DNA of 64,000 bases, taken from positions 74,274 through 138,273 of the forward strand of contig NZ_KI535341.1 of NCBI RefSeq assembly GCF_000160075.2. Direction: 5' to 3'. Below, piece after piece: positions 16,515 through 25,545 of the stretch. Each line of letters opens with the position of its first letter. The stretch's first letter is position 1. The stretch comes from Abiotrophia defectiva ATCC 49176. GTDB lineage: Bacteria; Bacillota; Bacilli; Lactobacillales; Aerococcaceae. Made by a program: the position numbers and the translations under genes. The notes beneath the pieces were generated by a model that did not search any database, was not told the origin of the DNA, and saw nothing but the letters and a program-made list of their open reading frames with translations.

Positions 16515-19385
16515 TTAGGCATTTTCTTTTTTCTTGATCAAGATTAAGCTCATCCCACCAAGCATCGCGACGAGACCTACCGCAAACAAGGTAGCATCAC
16601 TCGTTGCCCCAGTGTTTGGTAGTTGCGCGTTATCCGCTGGGCCATTGGCTGGCTTAGCTTCCAAAGCAAGTGCGGATTCTTCTACTGGTAGTTGGCTGCT
16701 AGCAGGGTCTTCTGAGATGATCAGTTCTGGTAATTCAGACTGAATGTCAGCTTGCCCGCTATTGAATTGGTCGCCTTTGGATTCTGAGAAGAATGATGAG
16801 GACTCGGACTCCGAACTTGTCGATTCACTCATGCTAGATGCTGACTCAGATTCGCTGGCTTGTGACTGGCTAGAAGATGCCACTGATGAGGATTCGGACT
16901 CCGAACTTGTCGATTCGCTCATGCTGGACGCTTGACTAGCTTCACTTGATTGAGACTCGGATTGAGCTTGGCTAGAAGATGCCACTGATGAGGATTCAGA
17001 CTCCGAACTTGTCGATTCGCTCATGCTGGACGCTTGGCTAGCTTCACTCGATGAAGCTTCTTGTGAAGAGCTGGAAACTTCTTGTGATGAGGACTCGGAC
17101 TCCGAACTTGTCGATTCACTCATACTTGAAGCTTCACTCGATTCACTTGAAGATTCTTGAGAAGAACTTGATTCTGGGTCAGTTGGGGTCTCATTGCCAC
17201 CCACTTTGGTACCTACGCGGATGATTTCTTTGACCATGGCTTTGACCACAGATTCAGTTGTATTGCTGACTAATTCGCCAGTCGCCTTGTTGGCTAGGGC
17301 GTAAGTCGTCAGCTTAAGGATTTGACCGTTGACACCGGCTTGCAAGACTTCACGTTTGCCCGCTTCTAAGGTGTCATCTTTCTGCTCCTCTGTTTCGTAA
17401 GGAACATCTACATATTCCTTATCAGGACGCGTCCCAACTTTAATTAAGCCATTTTGGACTTGGGTCGCTACCTTGGTGACAGTATCTACCACCACTTTTG
17501 AAATCACAGGTTGCTCAAACAATTCCTCATAGAGTTTAGCGAAATAAGGTTCCGCTTGATCCATTGGGGTGAAGCCCTGTGCATCCCAGACTAGGGAGCC
17601 ATTGACGGTCTTATAGCGAGGATATTCCCAATTAAATATCTTCTTAGCCGCATAGCGACCCATGAACTCAGCGAAGGCTTCCTCAATGTTCTTGGTGTAG
17701 TATTCGCTGTAGTCTGGCTTGTCTTTGAAGGCTGAATTGAAGACTCCTTCAAATTCCTGGGTATTTCTAAAACCTAGGACATTACTACGAGAATCGCGGT
17801 AAGTCGCAGGATAAGCATATTCCACCGCCCCGAAAATCCCGGCGTTAGCGTCGATGATATGGGCGATTTCATGCAAGAGTGTGGCAATCATGGCTGTGGC
17901 TGGTTGATCCACTGGGTAGCCATAACTTGACGTGTAGTACAAGAGATCAATATTGCCGGTCGCATAGTAAGCCAAACCAATGGCATCATCGGTCTTAGCC
18001 GCACTTGGCAATTTCTTATCTGACACGCGTAAGTAGACTAAGTTCTTCCGATATTCAAACGGAATTTTCTTAATGGTTGCCTCAAACTCATCCCGAACAC
18101 TCTGAGGAATGTCTCCCTCATAATGTACGTTGAGGTTGTCACTACCGTTGAGGTAGTTATAACGTTGAGTCATACCTGTATAAGCAATCTTAGCCCAGTC
18201 AATCATGCCTTGTTGGCGCTCGTCCAACTTACCTAAGGCCTTAAGATGCTCAGCCGCTAATTCTAAGCGCTGATAGTTGGCCTTAACGTCCGCATAGAGC
18301 GCATCGGTCATAGTGTTCTTAGCATGGTAGCGTCGAACTGCATCCTTCTGCGTAATCAAATTCTGCTTATCCAAAGGAATCAAGCGTTCGACATGACGCC
18401 CACTGGATACTTCGATTAAGTAAGCGAAGGTTTTCTCTAACATGACCTTATAGAGGTCTTCATCACGGCTAAAGTCAATATCTTCCCAATTGCTGGTCCC
18501 CATTGCTCGCGCCTGGTATCGGATGCTACGAATATTAGGGTTATTAGGGTCTAACATTTCAGTCGTTAGTGTATAACCCTGGTAGACACCATCTGTTGGC
18601 TTAAGCAAGGTTGCATCAGACTGTACTAACTCTCTCACGCCGGTGCCTTGATCAAGATGCTGTGTGCTTGGCACTGGTACAAAGAGTTTGTTGATGACAA
18701 TCTTATCACTTGGCAGCGCCTGAGAGCTGTCCACAGAATAAAGTTTCTCATCAGTGTACATATATTTGTCTGACCGCAAAGCGTCTTCCACGCCTGGCCC
18801 TAAATCAACGGCCGGTGCTTTTACTACCTTGTAAGTAGTCGTGGTTGTGACGCCACCATCAACTGGCTTTTCAACGACATCCTCTAAGCCTGCATCCATC
18901 TCTGAGTCAGCAATATATTCGATGCTGGCCGACTCCGTGATTTCATGCTCGACTTTGGGGTCGGGAGCCCTAAGATTAGGTCCTGTATGTTCAGATGACT
19001 CAGCTGGCTGGTCGTCTTCAGCAAGGTTACCCCCGCCATAGTCGCCGGCTGCTTCTTCCGCTAGGTTACCCACAGCAGGAGAAGTCTGCGCTGCACTTGA
19101 AGGCGCTGCTTGTGATGATTCTGCTGGTGCAGATATCGCAGGCACCTGACTTGCTAGCGGATTACCGGATTCAAGACGCGTAGCTGCCTCATCAGCTACA
19201 GGTGCTTCTTGACGGTGCTCTACACTGGCAACTTCATGACCTGCCTGAAGAACCGCTGGGTCTTCATTCGCAAACACTGCCGGGGATGGTAGCACACTAC
19301 CCAGCAAGAGTGCTACAATCACAAGTCGATGTATGGTGCCAAGTCGCTTAGCCATCGATCGATCCTTCTTGTTTGTTATAAACAT
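16515..19385 (-). CDS. LPXTG-anchored ATLF/M34-like metalloprotease with G5 domain and Ser-rich stalk
   Basis: A 956-residue cell-wall protein. Order: signal peptide (RLVIVALLLGSVLPSPAVFA), Ser/Glu/Ala-rich N-terminal linker, an anthrax-lethal-factor-like (ATLF) catalytic domain with zinc motif HEIAH at residues 505-509 and a downstream ligand Glu in NIEEAFAEFMGRYA, a G5 domain at about 650-740 (ending KEIIRVGTK), a Ser/Glu-rich stalk at about 732-863 with four near-identical repeats, and an LPNTG sorting signal at 922-926 with membrane helix and KKKENA tail. ATLF relatives include Pro-Pro endopeptidases that cleave adhesins or matrix. The start MFITNKK is chosen because the paralogue aligns from the same point; AGGAGGGA lies upstream. 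Confidence 0.88.
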   Translation of the reverse strand: MFITNKKDRSMAKRLGTIHRLVIVALLLGSVLPSPAVFANEDPAVLQAGHEVASVEHRQEAPVADEAATRLESGNPLASQVPAISAPAESSQAAPSSAAQTSPAVGNLAEEAAGDYGGGNLAEDDQPAESSEHTGPNLRAPDPKVEHEITESASIEYIADSEMDAGLEDVVEKPVDGGVTTTTTYKVVKAPAVDLGPGVEDALRSDKYMYTDEKLYSVDSSQALPSDKIVINKLFVPVPSTQHLDQGTGVRELVQSDATLLKPTDGVYQGYTLTTEMLDPNNPNIRSIRYQARAMGTSNWEDIDFSRDEDLYKVMLEKTFAYLIEVSSGRHVERLIPLDKQNLITQKDAVRRYHAKNTMTDALYADVKANYQRLELAAEHLKALGKLDERQQGMIDWAKIAYTGMTQRYNYLNGSDNLNVHYEGDIPQSVRDEFEATIKKIPFEYRKNLVYLRVSDKKLPSAAKTDDAIGLAYYATGNIDLLYYTSSYGYPVDQPATAMIATLLHEIAHIIDANAGIFGAVEYAYPATYRDSRSNVLGFRNTQEFEGVFNSAFKDKPDYSEYYTKNIEEAFAEFMGRYAAKKIFNWEYPRYKTVNGSLVWDAQGFTPMDQAEPYFAKLYEELFEQPVISKVVVDTVTKVATQVQNGLIKVGTRPDKEYVDVPYETEEQKDDTLEAGKREVLQAGVNGQILKLTTYALANKATGELVSNTTESVVKAMVKEIIRVGTKVGGNETPTDPESSSSQESSSESSEASSMSESTSSESESSSQEVSSSSQEASSSEASQASSMSESTSSESESSSVASSSQAQSESQSSEASQASSMSESTSSESESSSVASSSQSQASESESASSMSESTSSESESSSFFSESKGDQFNSGQADIQSELPELIISEDPASSQLPVEESALALEAKPANGPADNAQLPNTGATSDATLFAVGLVAMLGGMSLILIKKKENA
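16795..17170 (-). repeat. Serine-rich coding repeats
   Basis: Four near-identical copies of a segment containing CTCCGAACTTGTCGATTC recur at about 16808, 16889, 17000 and 17099, coding for SSMSESTSSESESS units separated by variable Ser/Ala/Gln spacers. Such arrays make flexible wall-spanning stalks and vary in copy number. Confidence 0.85.
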
Positions 19386-19532
19386 GTATCGATTGTTCCC
19401 TCCTGTTTCCGTTTTTGATCGGATCCTTAACATAAAATGTCACATGCACATAAAATCGCATCCTAATTTAGTCTGCAAATAACATTCTATCTAAAGACCC
19501 AACTTCTAGTTTACCACATGAACTGAGGCAGC

Positions 19533-19550
19533 CACAATATAAGATGTGAA
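19533..19550. promoter_or_regulatory. Possible shared regulatory site upstream of the first metalloprotease gene
   Basis: CACAATAT-N-TGTGAA lies about 150-165 bp before the start codon. The same pattern occurs at 22202-22223 at the same distance from the start of the paralogue. The rest of the 19386-19693 gap holds the terminator at 19602-19640 and no gene. Confidence 0.35.
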
Positions 19551-19601
19551 TTTTTTTAGAACATTTTATGTCCCCACCCCTCAGAAATCGCGTCACAATA
19601 A

Positions 19602-19640
19602 GAAAAGGACCTAGTCCTGTCAATGACAGAACTAAGTCCT
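19602..19640 (-). terminator. Terminator after the second surface metalloprotease gene
   Basis: Imperfect 17-bp arms (19606-19622 with 19624-19640) with TCCTTTTCTT on the minus strand. A smaller hairpin (ACTCTC...GAGAGT, 19663-19682) lies between it and the stop codon. Confidence 0.75.
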
Positions 19641-19693
19641 AAGACTAGTCGATTTAAGGGTGACTCTCCAAGTAGGGAGAGTAAAGGACTAGA

Positions 19694-22060
19694 TTAGAAA
19701 AATTTCTTAAAGACCGAAGTCACCCAAGAAACTACCGCGAAGAAACCTGTCACCAACCAGTTGGTTGCATTTGAGATGACATTGCTAAATTCTGATTTTT
19801 TAGCTGGTTTCTGAGCTGGCTTCTCAGCTGGTTTTTCAGCCGGCTTCTCTTGCGATGCGCTCGAAGAGGATTCAGAGGAAGCTTGGCTGCTTGAAGATTC
19901 TTCCGGGATAGACAATTCTGGCAACTCAGACGCTACTGCTGCTGCCCCATTATTGAATTGGTCGCCTTTGGCTTCTGAGAATGGTGGCTTAGTCCCTACC
20001 AGAATGATTTCCTTAACCATTGGCTTAACAACGGTTCTGGTCACCTCGCTACTCATCTCGCCTGTCTCCGTATTGACAAGTTTGTAAGTAGTCAGCTTAC
20101 GGACTTGGCCGTTAACACCTGCTTGCAAGACTTGACGTTGACCTTGTTCTAGGGTGTTATCCAAACGTTCTTCTGTCTCGTAATCTAGGTCTTCGAATTC
20201 CTCCTCAGGACGAACCCCGACCTTGATTAAGCCGTGCTTAAGTTCTTTCTCTTCAGTAGTGATAGTGTCTACTACAATCTTGGAACGAACAGCTGGCTCG
20301 AACAATTGATGGTAGAGATTAGCAAAATAAGGTTCTAACTTGTCCATTGGGCTAAAGCCTTTTGGATCCAAGACCAATTCACCATCAACAATTTTATATC
20401 GAGAGTACTCCCAATTAAATACCTTCTTAGCTACATAAACCGCAAAAAATTCAGCAAAAGCTTCTACAGTACTTTCAGTATAGTGATCCGGATAAGCCTT
20501 TTGGTCCTTAACATAGGCATTATAGAGAGCCTCAAATTCTTGGGTATGACTAAAGCCTACGATGTTGTAGCGGGAATTAACATAATCCCATACATCTTCA
20601 TATTCTGAGGAACCGAATATCCCCGCATTATAATCAACTAAATGACCTATTTCATGTAAGAGAGTCTTCAACATATACCATTCTGGTTGAGACAATTCTT
20701 TCCCATTAAATGTCGTAATGTAGCGTAGATTGATGTGACCAGTAGGAGGATATGCACTACCAACAGCATCTTCACGTACACTTGGTAATTGTTGATCTGT
20801 CACAACTGTATAGACCATATTCTTTCGATATTCGAACGGAATATCCTTAACCAGTGACTCGAATGCCTCACGCGTCTCTTGAGGAACCTCCCCATGATAG
20901 TGGAAGCTGAAAGTATCATAGCCGTTAACGTAGTCATAACGTCGGCCGAGCAATTTGTAGGACAACTCCCCCCAGGAAGCCATCCATTTTTGTAAGGCAT
21001 CGGTTTTACCCATAGCTTCCAACTTCTCTGAAGCTAATTGCAAACGTTGATAGTTGGCTTTGACATCGGCATAGAGGGCATCTGACATGGTGTTTTTAGC
21101 AAAGTAGCGACGAACCGCATCCTCTCGCGTTACCAAGTTATTCTCTCTTAGAGGAATGAGGCGTTCAACATGTGCCCCACTGGTTACCCCAATAAGATAT
21201 TTGAAGCTTTTCTCCAACATTACCTTGTATAGGTCTTCGTCACGACTGAAATCAACTTCTTCCCATTTATCAGTTCCCGAGACTTTTGTCCGATACTTAA
21301 TAGTTCTAATGGCTGGATTATTTGGGTCCAACATGTCAGTCGTTAGGGTGTAGCCCTTATAGGTACCTTCTGTCGGCTTAATTAAGGTTGTATCGGACTG
21401 CGCCAATTCTCTGACACCAGTGCTTGGGCCTAAGTTTTGAGTGGCAGGCACTGATACGAATAGTTTGTCGATTACAATCTGTTCACTTGGTGTCTTTTGA
21501 GAGTAGTCTACTGAGTAGATTTTCTCATCAGAGTACATATATTTATCTGATTTTAAGGCTTCCTCCACACCTGGACCCAGGTCGACATCCGGTGTCGTGA
21601 CCTTTTTATAGGTCGTGGTGGTCTTACGACCCGCATGGACTGCCTCTTCAACGACTTCTTCTGCTCCCGCATCCATGTCTGGATCGGCAACATATTGGTA
21701 GTGCGCGCGTTCCTTAATATCGTAGTCGATTTTAGGTTCTAGCGTCTGTGGTAAATCTTCTGAACGCTCAGACGACTCGCTCGATAAGCCATTGGCAAGA
21801 TTACCGTCGTCTTCGTCATCATCCAATAGGTTACCCGTTGGTGTGTTTGGTAAAGCTGAAGATTCAGACTGAGCTGATTCTTCCGATGTTTGATTGTCTC
21901 GCTCGACACTCGTCACCGCTTCATTAATTGCTGGACTATCCTCCGCAAGGACTGCTGGAGATGGCAGCATGCTTGTCAGCAAGAGCGTCACGAGTACAAG
22001 ACGATGAGCTAGGCTAAGCCGTTTAGCCTTGGACCGATTTTGTTGATCTCGTTTGAACAT
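19694..22060 (-). CDS. ATLF/M34-like surface metalloprotease paralogue with non-LPXTG C-terminus
   Basis: A 788-residue exported protein closely related along its length to the protein encoded downstream. It has a signal peptide (RLVLVTLLLTSMLPSPAVLA), an acidic Ser-rich linker, an ATLF domain with zinc motif HEIGH at residues 469-473 and a ligand region TVEAFAEFFAVY, then a G5 domain ending KEIILVGTK. In place of a Ser stalk and LPXTG it ends with KPAEKPA-type repeats and a hydrophobic/aromatic tail (SNATNWLVTGFFAVVSWVTS, then VFKKFF). The tail may insert in the membrane or bind the surface. AGGAGGGA lies 13 bp before the ATG. Confidence 0.87.
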   Translation of the reverse strand: MFKRDQQNRSKAKRLSLAHRLVLVTLLLTSMLPSPAVLAEDSPAINEAVTSVERDNQTSEESAQSESSALPNTPTGNLLDDDEDDGNLANGLSSESSERSEDLPQTLEPKIDYDIKERAHYQYVADPDMDAGAEEVVEEAVHAGRKTTTTYKKVTTPDVDLGPGVEEALKSDKYMYSDEKIYSVDYSQKTPSEQIVIDKLFVSVPATQNLGPSTGVRELAQSDTTLIKPTEGTYKGYTLTTDMLDPNNPAIRTIKYRTKVSGTDKWEEVDFSRDEDLYKVMLEKSFKYLIGVTSGAHVERLIPLRENNLVTREDAVRRYFAKNTMSDALYADVKANYQRLQLASEKLEAMGKTDALQKWMASWGELSYKLLGRRYDYVNGYDTFSFHYHGEVPQETREAFESLVKDIPFEYRKNMVYTVVTDQQLPSVREDAVGSAYPPTGHINLRYITTFNGKELSQPEWYMLKTLLHEIGHLVDYNAGIFGSSEYEDVWDYVNSRYNIVGFSHTQEFEALYNAYVKDQKAYPDHYTESTVEAFAEFFAVYVAKKVFNWEYSRYKIVDGELVLDPKGFSPMDKLEPYFANLYHQLFEPAVRSKIVVDTITTEEKELKHGLIKVGVRPEEEFEDLDYETEERLDNTLEQGQRQVLQAGVNGQVRKLTTYKLVNTETGEMSSEVTRTVVKPMVKEIILVGTKPPFSEAKGDQFNNGAAAVASELPELSIPEESSSSQASSESSSSASQEKPAEKPAEKPAQKPAKKSEFSNVISNATNWLVTGFFAVVSWVTSVFKKFF

Positions 22061-22201
22061 AAATCGTTTCTTCCCTCCTATTTTCCCTTCTTGATCGGCG
22101 CTTTAGATAAAATCACAAGCACATTTTTTTCACCCTTATTTAATGTGCCAATAACAAAATATCTAGAAAGCCAAACCCTATTGTATCACAGGAGAATAGG
22201 G

Positions 22202-22223
22202 TTTCACAATATGCTTTGTGAAA
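22202..22223. promoter_or_regulatory. Palindromic site upstream of the second metalloprotease gene
   Basis: TTTCACAA-N6-TTGTGAAA is a perfect 8+8 bp palindrome about 140-160 bp before the start codon, with a degenerate counterpart upstream of the other paralogue. Confidence 0.45.
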
Positions 22224-22260
22224 TTTATTTGAGGGTTAGATATTATGTGAATCCAGCAAA

Positions 22261-22285
22261 AGAGACAGGGTTAAACCCTGCCTCT
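22261..22285 (-). terminator. Terminator after the GrpB-like gene
   Basis: AGAGACAGGG and CCCTGCCTCT arms with TTTTGC on the minus strand. Confidence 0.75.
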
Positions 22286-22319
22286 AAATGATTATCTTGA
22301 CCTGCTAAAATACTGCTCG

Positions 22320-22889
22320 CTAGTCATAGCGCGCCCCATAGTCCTGACGGGCTTGGCGCGTCCATGTTTGGATGAAGTCAGTCTTGGCATCGGTGTAAGC
22401 ATCACGATTGTGCTCATACTGAGACCAGAGAGACAACTTAAGCCCCTCATAGTCCTTGGCTACTTGGGTATGTTCCCTGAGATAGTCCCTAAAGTAGAGT
22501 TCATCGTGATCTCCTTGGTAGCGCAGGTGAATGTGATAGACCTTATCCGCGAAGCCTTCTGGGGTGTAACCCGCATTCAAGGATACCCGCCCCTCTGACT
22601 CTGACATTTTAAGAAAGCCAGACTGGACTAGACGATCACTGGCTAGGCGCAAATCCGCCTGGGGTGCCAACTCGACCAAGACATCAACAATATCCTTGGC
22701 CCAGATGCCCGGGATGGCCGTGCTACCAATGTGACTGATACGAACTAGAGGCAAATCTCCTAGGATTTGTTCTAGTCGTATTGCCATTTCTTGATAATTG
22801 GTCTCCCACTGAGCCTTAGGTGCCACTAGGAAGATAGGAAACAAGCGCCAGAGTTCTTCTAAGGATAATTGACTCAGATCCTTGGCCAT
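22320..22889 (-). CDS. GrpB family protein (UPF0157, nucleotidyltransferase fold)
   Basis: A 189-residue cytoplasmic protein. The core VRISHIGSTAIPGIWAKDIVDVLVEL is the signature of the GrpB/UPF0157 family, which has a nucleotidyltransferase-like fold; the first Asp/Glu pair is conserved. The later HIHLRYQGDHDELYFRDYLR and YEGLKLSLW segments are also typical. Function is not established; some members are fused to CoaE. AAAGGAG precedes the ATG. It lies just upstream in transcription of the metalloprotease pair but has its own terminator. Confidence 0.9.
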   Translation of the reverse strand: MAKDLSQLSLEELWRLFPIFLVAPKAQWETNYQEMAIRLEQILGDLPLVRISHIGSTAIPGIWAKDIVDVLVELAPQADLRLASDRLVQSGFLKMSESEGRVSLNAGYTPEGFADKVYHIHLRYQGDHDELYFRDYLREHTQVAKDYEGLKLSLWSQYEHNRDAYTDAKTDFIQTWTRQARQDYGARYD

Positions 22890-22918
22890 ATAGGTGGCTC
22901 CTTTCAGACAAAGTAAAT

Positions 22919-23284
22919 CTAGTTTTTTGGCTTTAAACCTAAAGCCGAGTAGCCCGAAGGTCGCATACGATTCTCGGCTGCTAGCTTGTCAACCAGTCTT
23001 AAATTCCGCTCAGACTGGGTAGACCTGCCCTTGCGAGGTGTAAACTTCTGCAGGTAGGACAGATCATCATAGGACCGTCGCATACTTTCACTCCACCCGA
23101 AGCAAAGCCCTTCTTCCAAGACCTCATGGAAGGTCACCGATGGCAACTTGGACTTGGCCTTGAAAATCCGAATCCAAATACCTGGCGAAGTTTGTTCATT
23201 GGCTAGTAACCAATCATGTAGTTCTTGTCTCTTTTCAAAAGATATAATCGGAAGTTGATCATAGACTTGGTCTAATTGTTGCAT
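22919..23284 (-). CDS. YdeI/OmpD-associated family protein
   Basis: A 121-residue protein of the YdeI/OmpD-associated (bacteriocin-protection-like) family. Signatures are GIWIRIFKAKSKLPSVTFHE, EEGLCFGWSESMRRSYDD and FTPRKGRSTQSERN. Family members are usually 180-200 residues; this one ends soon after ENRMRPSGYSAL, so it is a short form or has lost the C-terminal helix. Its function is unknown. AAAGGAA precedes the ATG. Confidence 0.82.
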   Translation of the reverse strand: MQQLDQVYDQLPIISFEKRQELHDWLLANEQTSPGIWIRIFKAKSKLPSVTFHEVLEEGLCFGWSESMRRSYDDLSYLQKFTPRKGRSTQSERNLRLVDKLAAENRMRPSGYSALGLKPKN

Positions 23285-23458
23285 TGATTTTTCCTTTCAT
23301 TCTTGATGGTGACATTTCTGCTAAACTAAGGATAAGAAGGCCTCATCAGTGCCTTATCTAATTGATTACCTTCATCCAGTCTGAGTTCTCGGATTTTTTA
23401 TCCCATCGAGCACCCCAAAAATTCAGTCTTAAACCTTGTGGTAATGGCAATAAAATAG

Positions 23459-24301
23459 CTATTGAGCCCCTTCCACCCATTGATCATTATCCATAATAAA
23501 GGGCTTGGCCAAGCCAGGGCCTGTATAGTCAGAGTACTTAGTCCCCAGATATTGATAAACTTCTTCCTTACTAGCAAACTTAATGGCCTGATAAGGCTCT
23601 TCGAAGGTCAGTTTCTCTAGGAAGAGATAGCCCTCTTTGGCTGGGACTAAGACACCGACATGGCCGATGAAGAGACTGTCGCCATCCAGATTATCATACA
23701 AGACTACTGACAGCATTCTAACCTTGTCATTGAACTTGAACCGGGACAGATATTGCGCCATACGCTTGGCGTGGACCTTGACGTCCTGGGTAGCCTCGGT
23801 CTTAACCCGGGAGAAGAGGATATTGAAGGCCGCCTTATCCTTGGCATCCATGACATGCCCCTTATCAATGGCGTCATTATCCATGAAGAGCAGCTCATCA
23901 TCTTGGCTGACTGACGGGATCTCAATGGTGTTTTTGAGCAAGGTATAGCTGTTAATGCGACAATTAGTCCCGATAAAATCCCCCTTCTGCTCATGCCAGA
24001 GCGGGTTAATCTTAGCCACATCGTAGTCCGTCTTGGTAAATTCGGTGAAGTCCCCCTTGAGCCCACTAGGTCCCACAATGTCATTGTAGTCCTTAACAAG
24101 TTTGAGGAATTCCTCAACGCTATCCTTGTCCAAATGAGCAGACAAGAGGCTTCTCACTTCTTCTAGGCTACTTGGACTATTAAGGTTAGAATAGCTAGGA
24201 TGAGAAGGACTTGCTTCTTGGCCACTTGGCTTAGGACTGCAGGCTGTTAGAGCTAAGACGAGGCCGAGGGATAGGATGATGGTTTTGGTGTTTTTGAACA
24301 T
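23459..24301 (-). CDS. Lipoprotein, DUF4300-like
   Basis: A 280-residue lipoprotein with lipobox LTAC (cysteine near residue 21) after a hydrophobic signal. The mature part begins YSNLNSPSSLEEVRSLL and has FIGTNCRINSYTLLKN and LSVVLYDNLDGDSLFIGHVG, which I recognise as the DUF4300 family of Firmicute lipoproteins. The DGDSLFIGHVGVL pattern suggests a C39/transglutaminase-like fold but no role is known. AGAGGAGAG precedes the ATG. It is monocistronic. Confidence 0.78.
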   Translation of the reverse strand: MFKNTKTIILSLGLVLALTACSPKPSGQEASPSHPSYSNLNSPSSLEEVRSLLSAHLDKDSVEEFLKLVKDYNDIVGPSGLKGDFTEFTKTDYDVAKINPLWHEQKGDFIGTNCRINSYTLLKNTIEIPSVSQDDELLFMDNDAIDKGHVMDAKDKAAFNILFSRVKTEATQDVKVHAKRMAQYLSRFKFNDKVRMLSVVLYDNLDGDSLFIGHVGVLVPAKEGYLFLEKLTFEEPYQAIKFASKEEVYQYLGTKYSDYTGPGLAKPFIMDNDQWVEGAQ

Positions 24302-24411
24302 GAGGTCTCTCCTCTAGCTGATATTTTTGTCAAAATAAGTTGTGGCGCCATCTATTGGGCTTGCTCCAAGAGCTTCTTCATTGAAGGCTGTCGCCCTATT
24401 CAATTTTCCAA

Positions 24412-25440
24412 TTATCCTTCAAACCTAATGACCTGATTGGTCGCATCTACGGTCGCTTTCAGGCCAAAGGGAATGATGCAGCGGGGTTGAGCATGGCCGA
24501 CGTTGAGGTTAAAGACCACAGGCAAGCTTGGATTGGCGATGACGTCAACCAAGATCTGCTTGTATTCTTCCGAATATACCTCATCCATGGGCTTGCCTAC
24601 TAGCAGGCCGGAAATCGAATCGAAGATACCTGTCTCCTTCAACAGAGTGAGTGCTTGATAGAATTTCTCAGGTGGCATCTTTTCTTCACTAGTTTCCAGC
24701 AAGAGGATTTTCCCCACCCAATCTTCTTTTTGAGGGAACAAGGCATATCGACTACAGAGCAGGGGCATATCCGCATAGCGCTCCCCATTAAAGATGTCAT
24801 AGAGTGAGTCAAGGCAGCCTCCAAGAATCTCGCCTGAGAAAACTGGATTCCCCTGAAGCAAGTCAAAACCGTGGTCCAAGTGAGACTTCAACGGCTTACC
24901 AATTTGGTCGACGCCGAAGTCAGTTCGGCTCTCATACCACAGCTCACTCGGTCTTATTTCTTTTATTGTACCCGTCTTTATTAATTCCTCAAAGTATTGT
25001 CGCGTATAAGGCAGCATGTCCTGGTCGAGCTCACAAATATCCGCAAGGAAGGATTGTCCATAGAAAGTTTTAAGCCCGACTTTATGCAACATCAAGTGAT
25101 TGAGGGTCGTATCGGAGAAACCGAGGAAGACCTTTTGACACACAGCACTAGCCAACTCTCCGTTTTCAAATAAATAGGGTAAGAGTCGATAAGTATCGTC
25201 GCCACCAATGGCACAGAGGATCATGTCAATCTCTGGATCTCTAAAAGCCTGTAACAAATCGGCCGCCCGTGCTTCCGGGTGCTGCTTCAAATAGTCAATT
25301 CCCTTGAGCGCATTGGGCATAAAACTCACCTCTAGGCCAAGGTCTGTCAGTCTTTTAAGGCCAATTTTTAGCTCATGCTTGATGAAATCTTCGCCCAATA
25401 CCCCAGCTGATAGGCTGACGATCGCTAGCTTTTTAATCAT
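24412..25440 (-). CDS. S66 family peptidase (LD-carboxypeptidase / MccF-like)
   Basis: A 342-residue protein of peptidase family S66. The N-terminus MIKKLAIVSLSAGVLGE, the FGFSDTT-type motif (FLGFSDTTLNHLML) and the C-terminal FNLNVGHAQPRCIIPFG, with the catalytic His, are conserved. The nucleophile elbow reads AIGGDDTYRLLPYL, with Thr where Ser is the usual nucleophile, so activity is uncertain. Members cleave L,D-peptides of peptidoglycan or detoxify microcin-C-like nucleotides. GAGGTG sits before two adjacent ATGs. Confidence 0.86.
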   Translation of the reverse strand: MIKKLAIVSLSAGVLGEDFIKHELKIGLKRLTDLGLEVSFMPNALKGIDYLKQHPEARAADLLQAFRDPEIDMILCAIGGDDTYRLLPYLFENGELASAVCQKVFLGFSDTTLNHLMLHKVGLKTFYGQSFLADICELDQDMLPYTRQYFEELIKTGTIKEIRPSELWYESRTDFGVDQIGKPLKSHLDHGFDLLQGNPVFSGEILGGCLDSLYDIFNGERYADMPLLCSRYALFPQKEDWVGKILLLETSEEKMPPEKFYQALTLLKETGIFDSISGLLVGKPMDEVYSEEYKQILVDVIANPSLPVVFNLNVGHAQPRCIIPFGLKATVDATNQVIRFEG

Positions 25441-25545
25441 CATATTCACCTCACAAAATTAATCAAATGACGAGCTTGACTTCTGCAAGTCAAATGCTTA
25501 TAAAATATACCTTTTAACGACAAATTAAAAGGTAAAATGAACTAT

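Noticed and set aside
16744-16935. Plus-strand Asp/Ser-rich frame opposite the Ser-rich repeats
   Set aside because: It is the antisense shadow of the repeat tract; no RBS or independent support.
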